Shown here: in pieces, positions 1-9,500 of the stretch
Numbering within the stretch: position 1 is the first letter of the stretch
Layout of the letters: the number at the start of each line of letters is the position of its first letter
Assembly: GCF_001612805.1 (NCBI RefSeq)
Contig: NZ_BDBD01000003.1
Location: 1-64,000 of the forward strand
Origin: Nocardia coubleae NBRC 108252
Lineage (GTDB): Bacteria; Actinomycetota; Actinomycetes; Mycobacteriales; Mycobacteriaceae
Length of the DNA stretch: 64,000 bases
Reading direction: 5' to 3'
Translations under genes and position numbers: made by a program
Notes under the pieces: generated by a model
The model's input: only the letters and a program-made list of their open reading frames with translations
What the model was told of the DNA's origin: nothing
Databases searched by the model: none

Positions 1-30
1 CCAGCACTTCATGGGCGCAAACCCAAAAGT

Positions 31-63
31 GCCGGGTACGCGCCCCACACACGCGTACCCGGC
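31..63 (-). terminator. Hairpin after the acyltransferase gene
   Basis: A perfect 12-bp inverted repeat (31-42 with 52-63, 9-nt loop) lies 6 bases beyond the stop codon of the leftward acyltransferase gene. It is probably the terminator of the three-gene cassette. No clear U-tract follows, as is common in high-GC actinobacteria. Confidence 0.6.
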
Positions 64-68
64 CCAAC

Positions 69-1880
69 TCACGCCAACAACTCCCGCAGCTCACCAACCG
101 CCGTACGCAGGTGGTCGGCGAACGCGTACATCTGATCGGCCACCGACTTCGGCGTGGCCAGGTAGATGTTCCAGCGGTCCGGCAGCAGCACATAGGCGAT
201 GCCGATACAGCGCGGGCTGGTCGACCCGAAACCGAAGTAGCGGATGTACTGCGAGGGCGCCGAGCTGGTCGACAAGTAGTCGTCGCGCATGACCGTCCAG
301 CCGGGGCTGTCGAACAACGCGATCCGCTCACCGTCCACACCGAGCTCGGCACCGCGGCGGCGCTGGATCCACTCAAGCTCCCACAGATGCTGCTCGGGTG
401 CCTGGCCGGCCTGGCATTCCTTGGCGCGGTTCACGTGCGCGGTGGCGGCGGCCCGCGCGGCGGCGAGCTTCGTCTCCTGGTCGGCCTCGGGATCGACCAT
501 GGCGTCGACGAAGGCCACCATCTCCGGTGTCACCACCCGCATGGCCTCGGTGCGGCCGTTGCGGAACTGGCGGGTCGCGATGGACTCGTAGGTCGCCCCG
601 GTGATGCCCTTGCTGCGCCGGTGCGCGAGCTGATAACTCAACTGCGCGAACGCGTCCGGCGAGATACCCAGCTTCTTGGCGTCCGCGGTGCCGAAGTCGT
701 CGAACGACACCAGCGAGGTGGCGGTGTCGGCGGCGAACTTCGCGAAATCCGCTCCGGCGGCGGCGATATCGGCCCGTGCCGCCGAGTCGAGCTCGAACTC
801 GACCGGCTCCACGGCGGGCAGTCCCTGCGCCTTGGCACCGCTGGTGGCGGCGTGGTCGTCGGCGCCGCGCTCGAGCAGCGCGTCGACGAACGACAGCACC
901 GTTGTGCCGTCGAGCCCGCAGTGCTCGATATTGATGCCCGCCTGGCCGTCGGCGAAGACGATGAACGACACCGACTTGTCGAAGTAGCGGTTGCCGCTGT
1001 CGCCGTGCAGGAGCTGATCGCAGGCGTGCAGTTCGTCGCGGGGCGCGAAGTCCTCGAGGCACACCGAGAACAGTGCGGTCTCGATGGCGTCGAACGCCTC
1101 CACGTTGGCGGGCACGGTGCGCAGGGCGGCCCGGCTGCGGGCCCATTCGGCGCGTGCCTTGGTGGTGAGATGACCGACCGAGGTATCGGTGGCGGCCGGC
1201 TTGGTGCCCGCCTTGATCACCGCACGCAACCCGTCGACGAGGTCGGAGAACGCGTACGGCGCACCGTCGGCCCCGACCACGTCCATCCGGAAGATGTTGC
1301 CGCGGTAGAAGACCGCGATGTGGCGGGCGTCCGATGGCCCCGGCCATTCATCGCTGTAGGGCTTGCGAACGGAGTCCTGCACCTCGCCGGGAATCCGGGT
1401 CTCGGAGAACAGGTACTTGTTCTGCCACATCGACAACTGCTGTCCACGCTGGGTGACCGGCGGGATATTCTCCGCGTCCAGGGCCAGCTTGTAGTCGACA
1501 GCGGCGCCGATGAGCGCGGCGGCCCGCTCGGCCTGCCCCGCCACCGTCGACGACGCCAGCGGCGTGTCGTCGCGGAACAGGAACACGAAGTTGGCGTTGA
1601 GCGCGATCCGGTCGCGGCGGCCGAGGTACCGCGAGGGCCAGAACTCGTCGAGCCAGCTCCCGACGCCGGGGGTGGCGTCGTATTCGGCCAGCGCGGCGTG
1701 CAGGGTGCGCCCGGCCCCACCGGGGCGCAGCAGCTCGGCTACCGCGCCCTCGGTGGTGGCGTATTCCTCGGCGCCGAGCAGCGGAGCGCACCACTGCAGG
1801 AACCGCGCGCAACTGTCTTCCAGTGTCGGCAGCGGAACCCGGGGCAGGGTGTCTTCGGCGGCGAACGTGGGTTGGTTCAA
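69..1880 (-). CDS. Choline/carnitine O-acyltransferase family protein
   Basis: The 603-residue protein matches the carnitine/choline acyltransferase fold, which moves an acyl group between CoA and the hydroxyl of carnitine, choline or a similar zwitterion. The presumed catalytic base is His320 in NIEHCGLDG, matching the family's histidine followed by a DG pair. A Ser-Thr-Ser stretch near residue 545 corresponds to the conserved STS substrate/CoA site, and the length is typical. There is no signal peptide or membrane segment, so it should be cytosolic. It is the last gene of a leftward cassette, 9 bp after a methyltransferase and an Fe/2-oxoglutarate oxygenase. That context suggests acylation of a hydroxylated, perhaps N-methylated, small molecule rather than ordinary fatty-acid shuttling. 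The substrate is not known from sequence. Confidence 0.85.
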   Translation of the reverse strand: MNQPTFAAEDTLPRVPLPTLEDSCARFLQWCAPLLGAEEYATTEGAVAELLRPGGAGRTLHAALAEYDATPGVGSWLDEFWPSRYLGRRDRIALNANFVFLFRDDTPLASSTVAGQAERAAALIGAAVDYKLALDAENIPPVTQRGQQLSMWQNKYLFSETRIPGEVQDSVRKPYSDEWPGPSDARHIAVFYRGNIFRMDVVGADGAPYAFSDLVDGLRAVIKAGTKPAATDTSVGHLTTKARAEWARSRAALRTVPANVEAFDAIETALFSVCLEDFAPRDELHACDQLLHGDSGNRYFDKSVSFIVFADGQAGINIEHCGLDGTTVLSFVDALLERGADDHAATSGAKAQGLPAVEPVEFELDSAARADIAAAGADFAKFAADTATSLVSFDDFGTADAKKLGISPDAFAQLSYQLAHRRSKGITGATYESIATRQFRNGRTEAMRVVTPEMVAFVDAMVDPEADQETKLAAARAAATAHVNRAKECQAGQAPEQHLWELEWIQRRRGAELGVDGERIALFDSPGWTVMRDDYLSTSSAPSQYIRYFGFGSTSPRCIGIAYVLLPDRWNIYLATPKSVADQMYAFADHLRTAVGELRELLA

Positions 1881-1889
1881 TCCAGATCC

Positions 1890-2705
1890 TCAGGTCTCGA
1901 TGGGATGCGGGCGGGACAGGAACAGGTTGGCGTAGAGCCAGCCTTCGGCTTCGTGATCGGTGGTGTCGATTCCCTTGGCCGCCAACGCATCGAGTACCTG
2001 CTGACGTTCCTGCGCCGAGGCGAAGCGACGCTGCTGGAACATACCGGGCCGCTGCTCACTGCGATAGCCGAGCGCGGCGAGTTCGGCGGCGATGGGATCG
2101 AAGTCGAACATCCGCAACACGAAGTGCGCCATCCACGGTCGCTTGTGTGGATCGGCTTGCGCGACCCTGGACAGGGTTTTCTCGGTGATGTAGCCGACGC
2201 ATCCGGTGGAGATCACCAGATCGGCGGAGGCGAGCACACGTCGCTGTGCCTCGGTGGGCTCGGTGGCCTCGAGGTCGGCGTGCACGTAGTCGTGCAGGAG
2301 TCCGGCGGCGTGGGCGTAGGTCAGCGCCGGGCGTGCGGCGTCCATCCCGATGAAGCGTACGTCGGGCATCAGGTCGGTGCGTAACCGCTCCCGGTCCGCG
2401 GCGAGGAGGCCGACGCGGTCGGTGTCGGCGTGGTCGCGGTAGTGCGTGGCCAGCTCGTCGACGGTGGTGTCGGTCCGCAGCAGCGCCGCGTTCACTCCGT
2501 AGGAGCAGCCCAGATCGAGCACCGTCGGGATGCGGTCCGGACGCGCGGCGCGCAGCTGGCGCAACTGCTCGGCGAAATGCGGCTTCGCCAGTTCCGGGAT
2601 CCGGTAGTCCAGCTCGTTCATGCGCGCGAAATACGCACGCGGGTCCGGACTCTCGTAGATGTCGTCGAAGGATGCTTTACCGGTGGTGTGCAACGGAACG
2701 GACAT
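1890..2705 (-). CDS. Class I SAM-dependent methyltransferase
   Basis: The 271-residue protein carries motif I of Rossmann-fold methyltransferases (VLDLGCSYGVNAALL, about residues 62-76), with an acidic FIGMD segment further on that fits motif II. It lacks recognisable features of a named methyltransferase such as those for rRNA or ubiquinone. It sits 9 bp after the oxygenase gene and 9 bp before the acyltransferase gene, so the three are almost certainly co-transcribed. By context it methylates the oxygenase substrate or product, possibly on an amine. That is inference: sequence alone does not separate N-, O- and C-methylation. Confidence 0.75.
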   Translation of the reverse strand: MSVPLHTTGKASFDDIYESPDPRAYFARMNELDYRIPELAKPHFAEQLRQLRAARPDRIPTVLDLGCSYGVNAALLRTDTTVDELATHYRDHADTDRVGLLAADRERLRTDLMPDVRFIGMDAARPALTYAHAAGLLHDYVHADLEATEPTEAQRRVLASADLVISTGCVGYITEKTLSRVAQADPHKRPWMAHFVLRMFDFDPIAAELAALGYRSEQRPGMFQQRRFASAQERQQVLDALAAKGIDTTDHEAEGWLYANLFLSRPHPIET

Positions 2706-2714
2706 GGGTTCCTC

Positions 2715-3578
2715 TCAGTCGAGCAGTCGGTCACCTCGGACGGCGGCGGCCGCGGCGGCCACGTGATCGGGTAGCACACGGCCGAACAGCTGCCTGGTGC
2801 GTTCGACAGTGCCGATCACCCCTGGCCGGTCCGTGTAGGCGAAGATCGCCGAATGTCGTTGTCCGGCACCGGTCACCTCGGTGACGCGATGCAGGGAGAA
2901 GCGGCCCTTGAACAGTTGCAGGTCGCCCGGGCGCAGCTCGAGCGCCCGGATGAAGCGCCCGCCCTCGCCGGTGAGCACGGCCCGCACGTCGTCGAGATTC
3001 TCGGCGTGCGGGTCACGGATGTTGGGGCAGTACTCGAAGACACCGCCCGAGTCGGGGCGGCGGGTGAGCATGCTGACGGTGAATTCGTTGGTGTCGAAAT
3101 GCCAGGGGTGCGACATGCCCGGCTCGACCACGTTCAGGCACAGGCCGGCCAGCCGGTCGGCGAATTCGTGCAGCTCGTCGAGTTCGAAGCAGTCGGCGAC
3201 GAAGCGCTGGAACACCGGGTCGGTGTAGAGGCGCTGGATCAGCGCGTCGGTGGGGATGTGGTCGCGGGCGACGAAGGCGTTGCCCCGGTCGAGCACGATG
3301 CGCGCCGGGTGATCGGCGGGCAGGTCGGCGTCGAGCGGGATGTTGTAGGCGTTGACCCGCTCCACCTTGTAGTGGGCGTGCGGGGCGATGGCCTCGCCCT
3401 CGGCGCGCAGGGTGTCGAGCAGCTGCGGGCGGATGAATTCCCGCAGCACGGTACAGCCGTCCTCGGCGAGTTCGGCACGGGCCGCGTCGATCGCGGCCTG
3501 TCTACCCGGATCACCCGGATCGGTGAGTGGATACCGTGCGATGTCGACGATTTCGTCAAGCCCCCGCGTGCCTGTCAT
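2715..3578 (-). CDS. Fe(II)/2-oxoglutarate-dependent oxygenase (BesD/HalD-like superfamily)
   Basis: The 287-residue protein has a visible 2-His-1-carboxylate centre: His160 and Asp162 in HPWHFDTNEF, and distal His230 in SLHRVTEV. Arg241 is a likely 2-oxoglutarate ligand. The GGVFEYCPNIR and LHRVTEV segments resemble the small-molecule oxygenase group that includes the BesD/HalD amino-acid halogenases. Those halogenases replace the metal-binding Asp with Gly to admit chloride. Asp is kept here, so hydroxylation is predicted rather than halogenation. I placed the start at the ATG at 3578, because the 24 upstream in-frame codons do not look like coding sequence. It is the first gene of the cassette with a methyltransferase and a carnitine-type acyltransferase. 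The substrate is unknown; a basic or quaternary amino acid is a reasonable guess. Confidence 0.75.
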   Translation of the reverse strand: MTGTRGLDEIVDIARYPLTDPGDPGRQAAIDAARAELAEDGCTVLREFIRPQLLDTLRAEGEAIAPHAHYKVERVNAYNIPLDADLPADHPARIVLDRGNAFVARDHIPTDALIQRLYTDPVFQRFVADCFELDELHEFADRLAGLCLNVVEPGMSHPWHFDTNEFTVSMLTRRPDSGGVFEYCPNIRDPHAENLDDVRAVLTGEGGRFIRALELRPGDLQLFKGRFSLHRVTEVTGAGQRHSAIFAYTDRPGVIGTVERTRQLFGRVLPDHVAAAAAAVRGDRLLD

Positions 3579-3735
3579 GGAAACAGTTTGCGCGAAAATT
3601 CTGTGACACGCCCGGGATTCGGTCGAATCGGCCAATCCCGAACAGATCACAGGCAGGTGAATTCATCTGTGCCACAACAGTTTTCGTAAATTCCATCCCG
3701 ATGACGGAATTATCACGGTAGGCTATTACGCCCTA

Positions 3736-4428
3736 TCACGCGGTGGCAGTGGCCCGTTCGTCCCGTGCGGCGAAGGCGGCACGCAGGTCGGCCACCGACA
3801 ATCCGTTCAGTGATTCCCTGAATACCCGCCCAGCGACCTCGGGAACCTCGATTTCGCAGGGAATCACGATCACCGCGCAGCCGGCGCCCTGCGCGGCCAG
3901 CACACCGGTCGGCGAGTCCTCCAGCGCGACACAGTCGGCCGGATCGACACCGAGCAGCTCGGCCGCGCGCAGGTAGATGTCGGGCGCGGGCTTGCCGTGG
4001 GCCACCTCGTCACCGCAGACCGACAGGTCGAAGAAGTGCCTGCCGAGGGTGTCGAGACCGTACTCGGTGAGCGAGCGTTTGGTGTTGGTCACCAGCGCGC
4101 AGCGCAGCCCCGCGGCGCGCACCATGTTCAGCGCGTCGAGCGCGCCGGGGCGCCACGGGATGGGGCCGAGCATCAGTTCGGTGACGCGCTGTTCGAGGAA
4201 CTCCCCCGCCGCCGCGATCACCTGCGGGGTCGCCGCGACGCCGATCCCGTCGAAGAGCATGCGCAGCGCATTGGGCCCGGAAGCACCGATGAGGGAGTGA
4301 CGCAACTCGTCGCTCATCTCGTGGCCGTGTTCGCGGGCCAGCTCGCGCACCGCGATGTCCCACAGCTTCTCCGAATCGAGCAGCGTGCCGTCCATATCCC
4401 ACAGCACCGCGGCCGGTCGCACGCTCAC
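3736..4428 (-). CDS. HAD-superfamily phosphatase/phosphomutase-like hydrolase
   Basis: The protein opens with the HAD nucleophile motif DMDGTLLDSE, in which the first Asp is phosphorylated and the second is the acid/base. Motif II (LVTNTK), motif III Lys (GKPAPDIYL) and motif IV Asp pair (ALEDSP) follow in order. The helical cap after motif I and the GKPAPDIY segment are typical of the beta-phosphoglucomutase/phosphoglycolate phosphatase group. I prefer the GTG start at 4428, which has GAGG upstream and gives the family's usual length of about 230 residues. An ATG at 4485 would add 19 Arg/Glu-rich residues. The gene stands alone, so the substrate cannot be inferred. Confidence 0.8.
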   Translation of the reverse strand: MSVRPAAVLWDMDGTLLDSEKLWDIAVRELAREHGHEMSDELRHSLIGASGPNALRMLFDGIGVAATPQVIAAAGEFLEQRVTELMLGPIPWRPGALDALNMVRAAGLRCALVTNTKRSLTEYGLDTLGRHFFDLSVCGDEVAHGKPAPDIYLRAAELLGVDPADCVALEDSPTGVLAAQGAGCAVIVIPCEIEVPEVAGRVFRESLNGLSVADLRAAFAARDERATATA

Positions 4429-4501
4429 GTGTTCACTCGCCTCGTTCTCGTCTCGCCGGCACCAGCGCTCGCGGGGCCCGGTCAAGCCTAACGGGTTCGG
4501 C

Positions 4502-6292
4502 TCATACCCCTGATCCGGCGATCTGGAGGTTGCCCGCGTCGCCGGTGACCTGGATCCACCGGTTCTCCGAGCTCACCGACCCGTTGGTGAGGTGGTAGGT
4601 GAGCGAGACGACCGCGCGATCGGGCCCGCTGGGGGTGATCGATCCGACAGTCACCGAGCGCACCGTGGACCAGAACGACGAGTACTGGCCGAAGCCGCCG
4701 GTCTGGGCCTGGTAGCCGGGGGCAAGGCGCGACCAGGCGCCGCTGGTGTTGCCGGGCAGCATCCCGTAGTAGCTCGCGATGAACTGGTTGATGCGTTCGG
4801 GCGTCGGTGGGCCGAACGGTGTCGTGGTGACGGTGGTCGTGGTGGGGCGCGGGGTGGAGGTCGCGCTGCTCGTGGCCGGGGTGGAGGTGGGTGCGGTGGT
4901 GGCCCCGGACGGCGGCGGCGCCGAGACGGTGATCGTCTCCTGCTCGGGCACGATCACCACGGTGCTCACCTTGCCGTCGACCATGGTGGTCACCGTGACG
5001 GGTGAGGGCGGGTCCTGCGCCTGCTGCCCGGCGTCACCGCCACGGTCACGGGTGACGACCAGGACCACGAGCATCACCGTGAACGCGGCGACGGCGGCGG
5101 CCAGCAACAGGACGGCACGGTTGTTGGACGAATCGGTCCGCGGCGGCACGGCGGGAAAGGCGGGTGGCCTGCCCGACGAATGCCCGCCGGTATCACCGAC
5201 ACCACCGATGAATTCGGTCGCGGCGGCGGAGTCGATGTCGTTCGCCGATGCCGCGGCGTCCTGGACCCGCGGTTCGGCCGGGGGCGGTGGCCCGACCAGG
5301 CCCGCGGGGCCCGATGAGCCGCCGGTGATCGCGGAGCGGGCCGCCTTCGCGAGAGCCAAACCGCTGCCGAGCAATCCGGCGGCCTTCACTCCCCCGCTCT
5401 CGGGTGCGGGCGATTCGGCAGGCGTCTCACCGAGCGCGAGCACCTTGGTCGCGGTGGCGGGCAGCGCTGGAACACGTCCTGCCGCAACGTCTTCCAGCGC
5501 ACGCCTGGCCTGTGCCATGGTCGGGCGCTCGGTGTCGTCGGCGGTGAGCAACCACATCAGCACCGGTCCGAGCGGGCCCGCCTTCTTCGGCTCGGGCACC
5601 ACCCCGCGCGCGACGGCGTGCAGGACAGCGAGGGGATTGTCACCCTCGCCGAACGGCGGCGCGCCCTCGACGGCGGCGTAGAGCGTGGAACCGAGGGCGA
5701 ACACGTCGGCGGCCGGTTTCGGGTTGTCACCGCGGGCGATCTCGGGCGCGAGATAGGCGGGGGTGCCCGCGAGGAAGCCCGTCGCGGTGACGGTGACGTC
5801 GCCGGTGGCGTGCGAGATGCCGAAGTCGGTGAGCTTGACGGTGCCGTCGTCACCGACGAGCAGGTTGGCCGGTTTCACATCGCGGTGCATGATCCCGGCG
5901 TCGTGCGCGGCGGACAACGCCGCCGCGGCCTGCGCGCCGATCCCGGCCACCTCGATCGGCGACAGCGTCGCCCCGCCGGAGATCTTCACCGCGAGGCTCG
6001 GCGCGTTCATGTATTCCATCACTAGCCAGGGCTGGCCGTCCTCTTCGGCGACATCGAAGACGGTGATGGCGTTGGGGTGGTGCAGGCGGGCGGCGATGCG
6101 ACCCTCACGCATGGCCCGCAATTTCGCTTCCAGCGCTTGGGTTCCGGTGAGACCCGGCGCGAGCAGCACCTGCTTGACCGCGACGGTGCGCCGCAACCGG
6201 ACGTCGGTGGCGCGCCACACCACGCCCATCGCACCCGTGCCGATCGGGTCGGTGAGTCGATAGCGTCCCGCGATCAACCGATCCGATGTCAT
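4502..6292 (-). CDS. Membrane Ser/Thr protein kinase (Pkn-type) with extracytoplasmic domain
   Basis: The N-terminal kinase domain is complete: glycine loop GTGAMG (18-23), Lys40, catalytic HRDVKPAN (Asp138), DFG (156-158) and an APE-like segment near 181. A disordered Ala/Pro/Gly-rich juxtamembrane region of about 120 residues leads to one transmembrane helix (about 392-414). After it come a Thr/Pro/Ser-rich stalk and an outer domain of about 110 residues. The outer domain has no PASTA repeats, so this is not PknB. It resembles the Mycobacterium/Nocardia kinases with a short NTF2-like sensor ectodomain. The gene lies 215 bp downstream of metH and is separated from it by a hairpin, so it probably has its own promoter. 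The signal and targets are unknown. Confidence 0.9.
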   Translation of the reverse strand: MTSDRLIAGRYRLTDPIGTGAMGVVWRATDVRLRRTVAVKQVLLAPGLTGTQALEAKLRAMREGRIAARLHHPNAITVFDVAEEDGQPWLVMEYMNAPSLAVKISGGATLSPIEVAGIGAQAAAALSAAHDAGIMHRDVKPANLLVGDDGTVKLTDFGISHATGDVTVTATGFLAGTPAYLAPEIARGDNPKPAADVFALGSTLYAAVEGAPPFGEGDNPLAVLHAVARGVVPEPKKAGPLGPVLMWLLTADDTERPTMAQARRALEDVAAGRVPALPATATKVLALGETPAESPAPESGGVKAAGLLGSGLALAKAARSAITGGSSGPAGLVGPPPPAEPRVQDAAASANDIDSAAATEFIGGVGDTGGHSSGRPPAFPAVPPRTDSSNNRAVLLLAAAVAAFTVMLVVLVVTRDRGGDAGQQAQDPPSPVTVTTMVDGKVSTVVIVPEQETITVSAPPPSGATTAPTSTPATSSATSTPRPTTTTVTTTPFGPPTPERINQFIASYYGMLPGNTSGAWSRLAPGYQAQTGGFGQYSSFWSTVRSVTVGSITPSGPDRAVVSLTYHLTNGSVSSENRWIQVTGDAGNLQIAGSGV

Positions 6293-6463
6293 AACGTGTG
6301 CCCCTCCTGCTTACCGCCGAGTCGTCCAGCCCTCCGCGCCACAGCGGGATGAAACTTCCGAAAATCCTACGTGCCTCAGTGCTTCGATTCCGTTGCCGAC
6401 CATCGACCACCATGGTCGACCCGCCGGGTTCGTGATCAGATTCACAACGGGCGCAGTACGAAT

Positions 6464-6490
6464 CGGGCCGGTCCGAGGTGGACCGGCCCG
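6464..6490 (-). terminator. Hairpin terminator after metH
   Basis: A perfect 11-bp stem (6464-6474 with 6480-6490, 5-nt loop) begins 17 bases past the metH stop codon. It fits an intrinsic terminator separating metH from the kinase gene. Confidence 0.65.
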
Positions 6491-6507
6491 ATCACCGAAC
6501 ACCGATG

Positions 6508-9500
6508 TCAGGCGTTGAAGTACTTCGCCTCGGGATGCAGCAGGACGAAGGCGTCGGTGGACTGCTCGGGATGCAGCTGCAGTTCTTCCGACAGCGTCAC
6601 CCCGACCCGGCCCGCGTCGAGCAGGTCGACGAGCTTGGCGCGATCCTCGAGGTCCGGGCAGGCGCCGTAGCCGAAGGAGTACCGCGCGCCCCGGTAGCCG
6701 AGCTTGAAGTAGTCCTGCACATCGGCCGGATCGCTGTCGGCGACCGACTGCCCGTCGATGCTCAGTTCCTCGCGCACCCGGCGGTGCCAGTACTCGGCCA
6801 GCGCCTCGGTGAGCTGCACGCCGATACCGTGCACCTCGAGGTAGTCGCGGTAGCTGTCGCCCGCGAACAGGGCGTTGGCGAAGTCGGCGATCGGCTGACC
6901 CATGGTGACCAGCTGGAAGGGCAGCACGTCGACCTGACCGGTCTCGCGTGCCTTGTCCCGCGAGCGGATGAAGTCGGCGATGCACAGGAACCGGTCACGC
7001 TGCTGACGCGGGAAGGTGAACCGATACCGAACGGGTGCATCGGGTTCCGGCTCGGTCAGCACGATGACCTCGTCGCCCTCCGACACCGCAGGGAAGTACC
7101 CGTACACCACGGCGGCGTGCTGCAACACGCCCTCGGTGGCCAGCCGGTCGAGCCAGTACCGCAGCCGGGGACGGCCCTCGGTCTCGACCAGTTCCTCGTA
7201 GCTCGGCCCGTCACCAGCACGCTGCCCGCGCAGACCCCACTGCCCGAGGAACAGGGCCCGCTCGTCGAGCAGACCCGAATACTCCGCCAGCGGAAGGCCT
7301 TTCACCACACGCGTGCCCCAGAACGGCGGGGTCGGCACCGGCTGATCGGCGGCCACGTCGGAACGCTCGGGCACCACGATGGGCGCCTCGGCGGCCTTGC
7401 GCTCGGCGGCGATCCGCTTGGACCGTTCGTGACGGGCCTTGCGTTCGGCGGCCTTCTTCTTCGCCTCGATCGCCTCGGGGCTGTCGGGGTCGAGGCCACC
7501 GCCGCGCTTGACGGTCATGATCTCGTCCATCAACCGCAGACCTTCGAAAGCGTCACGCGCGTAGTGCACTTCACCGTCGTAGACCTCGGTGAGGTCGTTC
7601 TCGACGTAGGAGCGGGTGAGCGCGGCCCCACCGAGGAGCACCGGGAACTGCTCGGCCACGCCCTTGGCGTTGAGCTCGGCCAGGTTCTCCTTCATCACCA
7701 CGGTGGACTTCACCAGCAGGCCGGACATGCCGATCACGTCGGCCTTCTTGTCCTGGGCGGCGTCGAGAATGGTGGCGATGGGCTGCTTGATGCCCAGGTT
7801 CACCACCTCGTAGCCGTTGTTGGACAGGATGATGTCGACCAGGTTCTTGCCGATGTCGTGCACATCGCCCTTCACCGTGGCCAGCACGATGCGACCCTTG
7901 CCCGAGTCGTCGGTGGCCTCCATATGCGGTTCCAGGTGCGCCACCGCGGTTTTCATCACCTCGGCCGACTGCAGCACGAACGGCAGCTGCATCTGACCCG
8001 ACCCGAACAGCTCACCGACGGTCTTCATGCCCGACAGCAGCGTCTCGTTGATGATCTGCAACGGCGGCACCGACTTCATCGCCTCGTCCAGATCCTCGCC
8101 GAGACCGTTGCGTTCACCGTCGACGATGCGGCGTTCCAGGCGCTCGAACAGCGGCAGCGCGGCCAGCTCCTCGGCGCGCGAAGCCTTCGAGGACGCGGTC
8201 GAGACGCCTTCGAACATGGCCATGAGCTTCTGCAGCGGGTCGTAGTCCTCGCCGCGACGGTCGTAGATCAGGTCGAGGGCGGTCTCGCGCTGCTCGTCGG
8301 GGATCCGGCTCATCGGCAGGATCTTCGAGGCGTGCACGATGGCCGAGTCGAGCCCGGCCTCCACGCACTCGTGCATGAACACCGAGTTCAGCACCTGCCG
8401 GGCGGCCGGGTTCAGGCCGAAGGAGATGTTGGACAGACCGAGGGTGGTCTGCACCTGCGGGTGGCGGCGCTTGAGTTCGCGGATCGCGTTGATGGTCTCG
8501 AGACCGTCCTTGCGCGATTCCTCCTGACCGGTGCCGAGGGTGAAGGTCAGCGTGTCGATGATGATGTCGGACTCGGCCAGCCCCCAGTTGCCGGTGATGT
8601 CCTCGATCAACCGCTCGGCGATGGCGACCTTGTGCTCGGCGGTGCGTGCCTGGCCCTCTTCGTCGATTGTCAGCGCGACCACGGCGGCACCGTGCTCGGC
8701 GACCAGCGCCATGATCTGCTGGAATCGCGACTCGGGGCCTGCACCGTCTTCGTAGTTCACCGAGTTCACCGCGCACCGGCCGCCCAGGTGCTCGAGCCCG
8801 GCCTGCAGGACCGCGACCTCGGTGGAGTCGAGCATGATCGGCAGGGTGGACGAGGTGGCCAGGCGCGAAGCCAGCTCGTTCATGTCGGCGGCGCCGTCGC
8901 GGCCCACGTAGTCGACGCACAGGTCGAGCATGTGGGCGCCGTCGCGGGTCTGGTCCTTGGCGATCTCGAGGCAGCGCTGCCAGTCGGCGGCCAGCATCGC
9001 ATCGCGGAAAGCCTTGGAGCCGTTGGCATTCGTGCGCTCACCGATCATCAGGATCGAGGCGTCCTGCTCGAACGGCACGGCGGTGTACATGCTCGACACG
9101 GCGGGTTCGTGCTCGGGGTGACGGCGATCGTCGATCGGCGGCAGCGTCTTTTCGACCTCGCGCACCGCCTCTGCGACCTGACGGATGTGCTCGGGCGTGG
9201 TGCCACAGCAACCGCCAACCATCGACAGCCCGAACTCGGAGACGAAACCGCTCATCGCGACGGCCAGCTCCTCGGCGGTGAGCGGGTACTCCGCGCCCTT
9301 GGCACCGAGCACCGGCAGACCCGCGTTCGGCATCACCGACACCGGAATGGTGGCGTGGCGCGACAGGTGCCGCAGGTGCTCGCTCATCTCGTCGGGTCCG
9401 GTGGCGCAGTTCAGGCCGATCATGTCGATACCGAGCGGTTCCAGCGCGGTGAGCGCCGCACCGATCTCGCTGCCGACGAGCATGGTGCCGGTGGTCTCCA

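Noticed and set aside
111..2384. A 757-codon plus-strand open frame over the first two genes
   Set aside because: It spans two real leftward genes and their junction, with Gly/Arg/His-rich translation and no family features.
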